DNA of 64,000 nt from Pseudomonas vranovensis DSM 16006. Lineage in GTDB: Bacteria > Pseudomonadota > Gammaproteobacteria > Pseudomonadales > Pseudomonadaceae. The notes beneath the pieces were generated by a model. That model ran no database searches. It saw only the letters and a program-made list of their open reading frames with translations, and was not told where the DNA came from. The stretch spans positions 1 to 64,000 of the forward strand of contig NZ_AUED01000023.1 in NCBI RefSeq assembly GCF_000425805.1, written 5' to 3'. Below, in pieces: positions 1 through 7,355 of this stretch (position 1 is its first letter; every line of letters starts with the position of its first letter). Position numbers and translations under genes: made by a program.

Positions 1-58
1 TAAGCGCTGTGAGGCGTTGAGCTAACCAATACTAATTGCCCGTGAGGCTTGACCATAT
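1..58 (+). rRNA. 23S ribosomal RNA, 3' end
   Basis: The first ~58 bases match the conserved 3' terminus of Pseudomonas 23S rRNA, including the segment ending near GAGGCTTGACCAT. The rest of the gene lies to the left of the window. The 3' boundary is approximate. It heads the 23S-5S end of an rRNA operon. Confidence 0.93.
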
Positions 59-191
59 AACACCCAAGCAATTTGCGTCGAATGACCAGATTGCGGTGTT
101 GTGAAGACGAAACGAACCGAAAGTTTGCAGCTCACAATCATCACATACCCGATTTGCTGGAGTGTCGAAAGACGGTCCGGTACACAGAATT

Positions 192-308
192 TCTTGACGA
201 CCATAGAGCATTGGAACCACCTGATCCCATCCCGAACTCAGCAGTGAAACGATGCATCGCCGATGGTAGTGTGGGGTTTCCCCATGTGAGAGTAGGTCAT
301 CGTCAAGA
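192..308 (+). rRNA. 5S ribosomal RNA
   Basis: About 117 nt with the gammaproteobacterial 5S signatures: a terminal helix from TCTTGACGACC and GGTCATCGTCAAGA, an internal CCCGAACTCAG, and the GATGGTAGTGTGGGG arm. It follows 23S by ~130 bp and is the last gene of the rRNA operon. Ends are set from the terminal helix, ±2 nt. Confidence 0.95.
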
Positions 309-318
309 TTAAATTCCG

Positions 319-352
319 AAACCCCTATCTGCACATGCAGGTAGGGGTTTTG
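319..352 (+). terminator. rRNA operon terminator
   Basis: Inverted repeat AAACCCCTA / TAGGGGTTTT with a TCTGCACATGCAGG loop-stem, followed by T-rich sequence, directly after 5S. This is a typical Rho-independent terminator. Confidence 0.85.
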
Positions 353-458
353 TCTTTTCCGGCCCGGTACAATCCAAACACTTCGGGACCAGATCGCGCG
401 GCGAGCGCGCTCCTACACAGGTTAGAATACCGCCCTTAAGTAAACCCAGAAGTTCACT

Positions 459-1118
459 ATGACTGAACCTGTCGATTCTAAACAGCTTGCAGACCTGCCT
501 CTGGATCAACTGGTAGCGTGTCACGAATGCGATCTGTTGATGCGCAAACCTATCCTCAAGCTGGACGAAAAAGCGCACTGCCCACGCTGCGGGTATGAGC
601 TCTACGCGCACCGCCACAATGTGGTCCAGCGCAGCCTGGCGCTGGTGCTTGCTGCGCTGCTTCTCTACGTCCCTGCAAACTTTCTTCCCATCATGCAGCT
701 CCACCTCTTGGGCCAAACCTCTGACGATACCGTCTGGAGCGGCGTCGTAGGGCTCTATAACACCGGTATGAAAGGTGTGGCGGTGGTTGTGTTTCTTTGC
801 AGCATGGCCATCCCGCTCCTCAAGCTGTTGTGTCAGTTGGCGGTGCTGTTGAGCATTCGGCTGAACATCGGACGCAGTTATGGCTTGCTGCTGTACCGGA
901 TTTATCACCACCTGCGCGACTGGGGCATGCTTGAGGTGTATTTCATGGGCGTGCTGGTCGCAATGGTCAAATTGGTCGACCTGGCGGAGCTCAGCCTGGG
1001 ACTGGGGTTGGCCTGCTTTATCAGTTTGTTGTTGGTGCAGGTGTGGCTGGAGGTGGTGATGTCACCCCACCAGATCTGGAGTGCTTTATCGGGGGAAGAC
1101 TTGCATGCGTGCGATTGA
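459..1118 (+). CDS. PqiA-family integral membrane protein (first copy)
   Basis: 219-aa membrane protein of the paraquat-inducible protein A (PqiA/LetA) family. The N-terminus carries two CxxC pairs (ACHECDLLM and HCPRCGYEL), a rubredoxin-like zinc ribbon. Four hydrophobic helices follow, with the family motif LYVPANFLPIM. E. coli PqiA has both halves in one ~417-aa chain; here each half is its own gene. It overlaps the next gene by 14 nt and shares an operon with the MCE protein downstream. PqiA-type proteins sit in the inner membrane and pair with periplasmic MCE tunnels in lipid transport. Function is from the family. Confidence 0.88.
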   Translation: MTEPVDSKQLADLPLDQLVACHECDLLMRKPILKLDEKAHCPRCGYELYAHRHNVVQRSLALVLAALLLYVPANFLPIMQLHLLGQTSDDTVWSGVVGLYNTGMKGVAVVVFLCSMAIPLLKLLCQLAVLLSIRLNIGRSYGLLLYRIYHHLRDWGMLEVYFMGVLVAMVKLVDLAELSLGLGLACFISLLLVQVWLEVVMSPHQIWSALSGEDLHACD

Positions 1119-1728
1119 TGCCGGGATTCTGATTTGTGGCGAATGCCATGAGCTGAATCGCCAGGAGCCGGAGTGTGCTTCACAAACCTGCAGCCGATGT
1201 GGGGCTATCGTGCATGCGCGGCGGCCCAATAGCCTGGTAAGAACCTGGGCATTGCTGCTTACCTCGGCAATTCTGTATGTCCCCGCCAACGTGCTGCCGA
1301 TCATGACGGTCAGTGCCCTGGGGCAGGGTAGCCCAGACACCATCATGTCGGGCGTCATCACCCTGATGAAACTCGGCATGTGGCCGATCGCTGCGGTGGT
1401 GTTCATCGCCAGCATCCTGGTGCCCACCTTCAAACTGGTGGGGATCGCCTTGCTGCTTTATTCGGTACAGCGTCATCAACCCCTCTCCGCTCGGCAGCGG
1501 ATCCTGATGTACCGCTTTATCGAGTTTATTGGACGCTGGTCGATGCTCGACATATTCGTCATTGCCATTCTGGTGGCCGTGGTGAATTTCGGCAGGATCG
1601 CCAGTGTCGAAGCCAATCTGGGTGCCGTCGCCTTCGCCAGTGTGGTGATTTTGACGATGCTCGCTGCAGTAACTTTCGATCCCCGACTGATTTGGGATAA
1701 CACGGAGTCGGATGACGACCATGAGTGA
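1105..1728 (+). CDS. PqiA-family integral membrane protein (second copy)
   Basis: 207-aa paralogue of the preceding protein, with CGECHEL and CSRCGAIVH zinc-ribbon cysteines, then LYVPANVLPIM and four membrane segments. I chose the ATG at 1105 over an in-frame GTG at 1081 because GGGGGAAGA lies just upstream and the protein then begins immediately before the first CxxC. Its 3' end overlaps the MCE gene by 17 nt, so the three genes are translationally coupled. Together the two copies probably reconstitute one full PqiA/LetA. Confidence 0.87.
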   Translation: MRAIDAGILICGECHELNRQEPECASQTCSRCGAIVHARRPNSLVRTWALLLTSAILYVPANVLPIMTVSALGQGSPDTIMSGVITLMKLGMWPIAAVVFIASILVPTFKLVGIALLLYSVQRHQPLSARQRILMYRFIEFIGRWSMLDIFVIAILVAVVNFGRIASVEANLGAVAFASVVILTMLAAVTFDPRLIWDNTESDDDHE

Positions 1729-4021
1729 TTTGCCTACGGCTAAAACCCGCCCAGCTTCGAACTGGTCGGCTATATGGATATTGCCTCTGATCGCCCTGGT
1801 CATAGGCGGCTGGCTTGGCTGGCAGGCGTACCGCGAGTCGGGAATCAATATCCAGGTTCGCTTTGAAAGTGGCGAAGGTATTGTCGCCAACAAGACCGAA
1901 GTAGTGTTCAAGGGCATGTCGGTTGGTAAGGTCAAAGAGCTGGTGCTTGATGACGAGGGCAGCAATACCGGCGTGATCGCGACCATCGAAATGAACCAGG
2001 CTGCCGAATCGCACCTGAACTCCGGTACGCGATTCTGGCTGGTCAAGCCGAGTGTCAGCCTGGCCGGTATTACCGGGCTTGAGACCCTGGTTTCGGGCAA
2101 CTACATTGCCGTGAGCCCGGGGGAGGGGGAACCTACCAGGCGCTTCAAGGCACTGGATGTGGCGCCGCCATTGTCTGACAGCGAGCCTGGCCTGCACCTG
2201 ACGCTCAAGGCCGACCGCCTTGGCTCGCTCAACCGCGACAGCCCGGTGTTCTACAAGCAGATCCAGGTGGGCCGGGTGAAAAGCTATCGCCTGGCAGAAG
2301 ATCAGGCGACGGTTGAGGTCAAAGTGTTCATCGAGCCGGCCTACACCAGCCTGGTGCGCAAGCACACGCGATTCTGGAACGCCAGCGGCATCAGCATCGA
2401 TGCCAATCTGTCCGGGGTGAAGGTGCGCAGTGAGTCGTTGTCCAGCATCGTAGCCGGGGGGATCGCATTCGCCACGCCTGAGCACCGCAAAGACAGCCCG
2501 CCAACCGACCCGAATCTACCTTTCCGTCTGTACGAAGATTTCGATGCTGCTCAGGCGGGTATTCGTATCAAGGTCAAGTTGGGTGACTTCGAAGGCCTCC
2601 AGGCTGGGCGCACCCCTGTCATGTACAAAGGCATTCAGGTGGGGTCGCTGAAAACCCTGAAGGTCGATGCGGATCTGTCCAGCGCCATGGCCGAGTTGAC
2701 GCTCGACCCCCTGGCTGAAGACTACCTGGTCGATGGCACGCAGTTCTGGGTGGTCAAGCCATCCATCTCGCTGGCCGGGATCACCGGGCTGGAAGCGCTG
2801 GTCAAGGGTAACTACATCGCTATCCGCCCCGGCGACAAGGGCGCCTCGCCCAAGCGCGAGTTCGAGGCGCGCCCCAAGGCGCCGCCATTGGACCTCAAGG
2901 CGCCGGGGCTGCACCTGGTGCTGTTCGGTGACAACCTGGGGTCGTTGGAAGTCGGCAGTCCGATTCTTTACCGTCAGGTCAAGGTGGGTACCGTTCAGAG
3001 CTATCAGTTCTCCAAGAAGAGCAAGCGCCTGCTGATCGGTGTACATATCGAGCAGGAGTACGCCAGCCTGGTCAACGGCTCGACGCGATTCTGGAATGCC
3101 AGCGGCATCACCCTCACGGGTGGATTGTCCGGTATCCAGATCAAGAGCGAGTCGTTGCAGAGCCTGATGGCCGGAGGCATCGCCTTCGACACGCCGACGC
3201 CGAATGTGCCGCTCAAGCGCCGGATTCCGAGCTTCCGCCTGCACGAGAACCAGGAGGCGGCCAATCGCAGTGGGACCACGGTCACTATCCGTGTCGAGCG
3301 AGCCGATGGCCTCAAGGTAGGTACAGCCGTTCGCTTCAAGGGCCTGGATGTAGGTGTAGTCGAACAGGTTGACCTCACCCAGGACTTGCAGGCTGTGCTG
3401 CTCAAGGCGCGGATCACCGAAGTGCCCGATCGTATTGCCCGGGAAGGTACGCAGTTCTGGGTCGTGAAGCCGGCTCTTGGCATCGTCAAGACGGCTAACC
3501 TGGAAACCCTGGTGACGGGGCAATACCTGGAGGTTCAGCCGGCAGTGAAGAATCTGGGGCCACAGCGCACCTTCAATGCTTTGCCCCAGGCGCCGGATTT
3601 TTCCGAGCGTGAAGCCGGCCTGGCGCTGGTGCTCAGTGCGCCGAGAAGGGGTTCGATCAAGGCGGGCGTGCCGGTGACCTATCGCGAGATTCCGGTGGGC
3701 AAGGTAACGGGCTTCGAGCTGGGTCAAACCGCGGACCGTGTGCTGATCCATATCCTGATCGAACCACGTTACGCTGCGCTGGTGCGCGGTGGTAGCCGGT
3801 TCTGGAACAGCAGCGGGTTTGGCTTCGACTGGGGTTTGTTCAAGGGGGCGACGGTGCGTACCGAATCGCTGGAGACCCTGATCGAGGGTGGCATTGCCTT
3901 CGCGACGCCAGATGGCGAGAAGATGGGTAACCCGGCGCGACCGCAGCAGACCTTTGCCCTGTTCGACAAGGCCGAGGAAGACTGGCTGCAATGGGCGCCG
4001 AAGATTCAGATCGGTAAGTGA
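1712..4021 (+). CDS. PqiB/LetB-like MCE-domain protein with six MCE repeats
   Basis: 769-aa protein with one N-terminal membrane anchor (about residues 20-38, IWILPLIALVIGGWLGW) and six MCE (MlaD) domains. The domain starts read NIQVRFESGEGI, GLHLTLKADRLG, GIRIKVKLGDFEG, GLHLVLFGDNLG, GTTVTIRVERADG and GLALVLSAPRRG, each followed by a [FY]KG/YxxxxVG motif. Odd and even domains are more alike, as if three pairs had been duplicated. E. coli PqiB has three MCE domains and LetB seven. Such proteins form periplasmic tunnels that move lipids between the membranes. No pqiC lipoprotein gene follows. Confidence 0.9.
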   Translation: MTTMSDLPTAKTRPASNWSAIWILPLIALVIGGWLGWQAYRESGINIQVRFESGEGIVANKTEVVFKGMSVGKVKELVLDDEGSNTGVIATIEMNQAAESHLNSGTRFWLVKPSVSLAGITGLETLVSGNYIAVSPGEGEPTRRFKALDVAPPLSDSEPGLHLTLKADRLGSLNRDSPVFYKQIQVGRVKSYRLAEDQATVEVKVFIEPAYTSLVRKHTRFWNASGISIDANLSGVKVRSESLSSIVAGGIAFATPEHRKDSPPTDPNLPFRLYEDFDAAQAGIRIKVKLGDFEGLQAGRTPVMYKGIQVGSLKTLKVDADLSSAMAELTLDPLAEDYLVDGTQFWVVKPSISLAGITGLEALVKGNYIAIRPGDKGASPKREFEARPKAPPLDLKAPGLHLVLFGDNLGSLEVGSPILYRQVKVGTVQSYQFSKKSKRLLIGVHIEQEYASLVNGSTRFWNASGITLTGGLSGIQIKSESLQSLMAGGIAFDTPTPNVPLKRRIPSFRLHENQEAANRSGTTVTIRVERADGLKVGTAVRFKGLDVGVVEQVDLTQDLQAVLLKARITEVPDRIAREGTQFWVVKPALGIVKTANLETLVTGQYLEVQPAVKNLGPQRTFNALPQAPDFSEREAGLALVLSAPRRGSIKAGVPVTYREIPVGKVTGFELGQTADRVLIHILIEPRYAALVRGGSRFWNSSGFGFDWGLFKGATVRTESLETLIEGGIAFATPDGEKMGNPARPQQTFALFDKAEEDWLQWAPKIQIGK

Positions 4022-4026
4022 TGGTC

Positions 4027-4055
4027 AGCGGGCCTCCCTTCACAGGAGGCCCGCT
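4027..4055 (+). terminator. hairpin after the pqi operon
   Basis: Perfect 11-bp inverted repeat AGCGGGCCTCC / GGAGGCCCGCT with a 7-nt loop, starting 5 bp after the MCE stop codon. There is no T-tract, so termination is likely but may be weak or Rho-assisted. Confidence 0.6.
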
Positions 4056-4175
4056 GTAGCCGCTGCTGCAAGGCTGTGATCGGGCGCGTAGCGGCCGTAT
4101 TCAAGCCACAGAGTGAGACGACTGCGTTGCAGCCGATCACGGTCTGGTACTTCGGCAGGGATTATTGCAGGCAAT

Positions 4176-4203
4176 AAAAAACCGACCCTAGGGTCGGTTT
4201 TTT
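4176..4203 (-). terminator. rpsT terminator
   Basis: AAAAAACCGACCC / GGGTCGGTTTTTT hairpin, symmetric and so able to work in both directions. It lies between rpsT (minus) and the pqi operon (plus). Confidence 0.85.
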
Positions 4204-4217
4204 AACAAGCGTGTCGC

Positions 4218-4496
4218 TTAGGCAGCTGCAGCAGTCTTCAGCGCCTTGATGTGGCCATTCAGACGGCCTTTATGGCGAGCAGCCTTGTTCTTGTGGATGA
4301 TGCCTTTATCGGCCATACGGTCGATAACTGGCACAGCCAGGATGTAAGCAGCTTGCGCTTTTTCGGCGTCTTTTGCGTCGATGGCTTTAACTACATTCTT
4401 GATGTAGGTACGAACCATGGAACGCAGGCTGGCGTTGTGGCTGCGACGCTTCTCAGCCTGTTTTGCACGTTTTTTGGCGGAAGGTGAGTTGGCCAC
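4218..4496 (-). CDS. rpsT: 30S ribosomal protein S20
   Basis: 92-aa basic protein beginning MANSPSAKKRAKQAEKRR, the invariant S20 N-terminus, and rich in Ala and Lys. It binds the 5' domain of 16S rRNA in the small subunit. Length and sequence are typical. It is monocistronic, divergent from murJ across ~250 bp, and followed by a strong terminator. S20 often represses its own translation, but I see no specific site for that here. Confidence 0.98.
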   Translation of the reverse strand: MANSPSAKKRAKQAEKRRSHNASLRSMVRTYIKNVVKAIDAKDAEKAQAAYILAVPVIDRMADKGIIHKNKAARHKGRLNGHIKALKTAAAA

Positions 4497-4747
4497 CGTC
4501 GAGCTCCTCGAAAGACTTGGTAAATAGCAAACAAAATAGGCCGCGAATCATGCCGATGAGTTGATCGGTTGTCAAGGGCACTTGCTCGGTTCCGCTGAGT
4601 GGTCGTTCTGAACAAGGGAGTGATTCCCTTCTGCAGCACGACCTGTAAACTCGGGAGCTTTTGCTCTGCTTGCGTTGCGGCGCGGAGTATCGCACAACTG
4701 GGCACGTTCCGGCACAGCCCTTTATCCCAAGACGTGAAAAACTTTCG

Positions 4748-6286
4748 ATGAATCTTCTGAAATCCCTGGCGGCTGTCAGTTCCATCACCATGATTTCACG
4801 GGTGTTGGGCTTTGTACGCGACACAATCCTTGCACGGGTATTTGGTGCAGGCGTTGCCACCGACGCCTTTTTCATTGCCTTCAAACTGCCCAACCTGCTG
4901 CGCCGAATCTTTGCCGAAGGGGCGTTTTCCCAGGCGTTCGTGCCGATCCTGGCTGAATACAAGACCCAGCAAGGTGAAGAGGCCACCCGAACCTTCATTG
5001 CCTATGTGAGTGGTCTGCTGACACTGGTCCTGGCCGTGGTCACGGCTATCGGGATACTGGCCGCGCCCTGGGTGGTTTGGGTCACCGCTCCGGGTTTTGT
5101 CGACAGCACCGAAAAATACCAACTGACCACCGACCTGCTGCGAGTCACTTTTCCTTATATATTGCTGATCTCGCTGTCATCGCTGGCCGGCGCCATTCTC
5201 AACACCTGGAACCGCTTTGCGGTCCCGGCCTTCGTACCGACCTTGCTCAACGTGGCGATGATTGGCTTTACGGTGTTCCTGACACCGTATTTCGATCCGC
5301 CGATCATGGCGTTGGCCTGGGGCGTACTGGCAGGTGGCCTGGCGCAACTGTTGTATCAGCTACCGCACCTGAAAAAGATCGGCATGCTCGTGCTGCCACG
5401 CCTGAACCTGCGCGACAGCGGCGTATGGCGTGTGCTCAAACAAATGCTGCCGGCGATTCTCGGGGTATCGGTCAGCCAGATCTCGCTGATCATCAACACC
5501 ATCTTTGCCTCGTTCCTGGTGGCCGGCTCGGTGTCGTGGATGTATTACGCCGACCGCCTGATGGAGCTGCCATCCGGTGTCCTGGGTGTGGCCCTGGGCA
5601 CCATCCTGCTGCCAACCCTTGCCAAGACCTACGCCAACCGGGACCGTCACGAGTACTCGCGCATCCTCGACTGGGGGCTGCGCCTGTGCTTCCTGCTGGT
5701 GCTGCCATGCACCTTGGCCATGGCCATTCTTGCCGAGCCACTGACCGTGGCGCTGTTCCAGTACGGCAAGTTCAGCGCATTCGACGCAGCCATGACGCAG
5801 CGTGCATTGGTCGCTTATTCGGTAGGACTGCTGGCAATCATTCTGGTCAAGGTGCTGGCACCGGGCTTCTATGCCCAGCAGAACATTCGTACTCCGGTTA
5901 AGATCGCGGTATTCACCCTGGTCTGCACCCAGGTGTTCAACCTGCTGTTCATCACCCACCTTCAGCACGCGGGCCTGGCCCTGGCCATCAGCCTGGGTGC
6001 CTGCCTGAATGCCGGCTTGCTGTATTGGAAGCTGCGTCAGCAGCAGTTGTTCCAGCCGCAACCGGGCTGGGGCAAGTTTCTCGCCAAGCTGGTGCTGGCG
6101 GTGCTGTTGATGTCGGCGGTGCTGTTGGCGGGAATGCACTACATGCCAGCCTGGGCAGAAGGACAGATGCTTGAGCGTTTCCTGCGTCTGGGCGTTTTGA
6201 TTCTGGCGGGTGTAGTGACGTATTTCGGCAGTCTGTTCGTGTTCGGGTTCCGCCCGCGCGACTTTGCACGCAAGGCGCTGCATTGA
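4748..6286 (+). CDS. murJ: lipid II flippase MurJ
   Basis: 512-aa MOP-superfamily membrane protein with about 14 hydrophobic helices. The N-terminus MNLLKSLAAVSSITMISRVLG followed by FVRDTILARVFGAG is the MurJ signature with its conserved arginines. It flips undecaprenyl-linked peptidoglycan precursor across the inner membrane. The ATG at 4748 was preferred over an in-frame upstream GTG because it gives the family N-terminus. It lies upstream of ribF in the usual Pseudomonas order. Confidence 0.96.
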   Translation: MNLLKSLAAVSSITMISRVLGFVRDTILARVFGAGVATDAFFIAFKLPNLLRRIFAEGAFSQAFVPILAEYKTQQGEEATRTFIAYVSGLLTLVLAVVTAIGILAAPWVVWVTAPGFVDSTEKYQLTTDLLRVTFPYILLISLSSLAGAILNTWNRFAVPAFVPTLLNVAMIGFTVFLTPYFDPPIMALAWGVLAGGLAQLLYQLPHLKKIGMLVLPRLNLRDSGVWRVLKQMLPAILGVSVSQISLIINTIFASFLVAGSVSWMYYADRLMELPSGVLGVALGTILLPTLAKTYANRDRHEYSRILDWGLRLCFLLVLPCTLAMAILAEPLTVALFQYGKFSAFDAAMTQRALVAYSVGLLAIILVKVLAPGFYAQQNIRTPVKIAVFTLVCTQVFNLLFITHLQHAGLALAISLGACLNAGLLYWKLRQQQLFQPQPGWGKFLAKLVLAVLLMSAVLLAGMHYMPAWAEGQMLERFLRLGVLILAGVVTYFGSLFVFGFRPRDFARKALH

Positions 6287-6404
6287 GTCGTAGACATGGC
6301 CAGACGTCGGTTTTATCTGTTCCGCACCACGGGGTGACGCTGCTGCCTGTCGTCAGCGCCCGGGTGTGGTTATAATCGACCACTTTATGAGCAAGAAGCG
6401 CGTT

Positions 6405-7355
6405 ATGCAGCTGGTTCGAGGCCTTCACAACCTGCGCCCCCAGCACCGGGGCTGTGTCGCCACTATTGGCAACTTCGACGGTGTTCACCGTGGCCACCAG
6501 GCAATCCTGGCGCGCCTGCGTGAGCGTGCGGTAGCGCTGGGCGTGCCCAGCTGCGTGGTGATTTTCGAGCCACAGCCGCGCGAATACTTCGCCCCCGATA
6601 CCGCTCCGGCCCGCTTGGCCCGCCTGCGCGACAAGGTCGCCCTGCTGGCTGGCGAAGGGGTAGACCGAGTATTGTGCCTGGCGTTCAATCAACGCTTGAG
6701 CAAACTCAGTGCCGCCGAGTTCGTCGACACCATTCTGGTCGACGGCCTGGGTGTGCAGCACCTGGAGGTCGGCGACGACTTCCGTTTCGGTTGCGATCGT
6801 ATCGGCGACTTCGAGTTTCTCCAGCAAGCCGGCCTCACCCAGGGCTTTACCGTCGAAGCGGCGCAAACCGTCGAACTCGATGGCTTGCGGGTCAGCAGCA
6901 CGCAAGTGCGCGAGGCCCTGGCCAAGGCCGACTTCGTGCTGGCAGAGCGCCTGCTTGGGCGTCCGTTCCGTATCAGCGGCCGGGTGTTGCACGGGCAAAA
7001 GCTGGCGCGCCAACTCGGTACGCCGACAGCCAACATACAACTCAAGCGTCATCGCGTCCCGCTGACCGGTGTTTACCTGGTCAGTGTCGAACTCGATGGC
7101 AAGGCTTGGCCGGGCGTCGCCAACATTGGCGTGCGACCAACTGTTTCAGGTGATGGCCGTGCCCACCTGGAAGTGCACCTCCTGGATTTTGCCGGCGATC
7201 TCTATGGCCGGCGCCTGACGGTGGAATTCCACCACAAGCTGCGCGACGAGCAGCGTTTCGCCTCCCTGGAGGCGCTGAAGTCGGCGATCGATGCGGATAT
7301 CGCCGCCGCACGTGCCCATTGGCACGCTCAACCGCTAACGAAGAGCCTGAAATGA
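6405..7355 (+). CDS. ribF: bifunctional riboflavin kinase / FAD synthetase
   Basis: 316-aa RibF. The N-terminal nucleotidyltransferase domain has the GNFDGVHRGHQAIL motif (about residues 15-28) and the C-terminal flavokinase domain includes GTPTANIQL. It phosphorylates riboflavin to FMN and adenylates FMN to FAD. I took the ATG at 6405 (MQLVRGLHNL) as start. An in-frame upstream start would overlap a TATAAT hexamer at 6371-6376 that is a plausible -10. Its stop overlaps the ileS ATG. It is the first gene of the ribF-ileS-lspA-fkpB-ispH run. Confidence 0.96.
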   Translation: MQLVRGLHNLRPQHRGCVATIGNFDGVHRGHQAILARLRERAVALGVPSCVVIFEPQPREYFAPDTAPARLARLRDKVALLAGEGVDRVLCLAFNQRLSKLSAAEFVDTILVDGLGVQHLEVGDDFRFGCDRIGDFEFLQQAGLTQGFTVEAAQTVELDGLRVSSTQVREALAKADFVLAERLLGRPFRISGRVLHGQKLARQLGTPTANIQLKRHRVPLTGVYLVSVELDGKAWPGVANIGVRPTVSGDGRAHLEVHLLDFAGDLYGRRLTVEFHHKLRDEQRFASLEALKSAIDADIAAARAHWHAQPLTKSLK

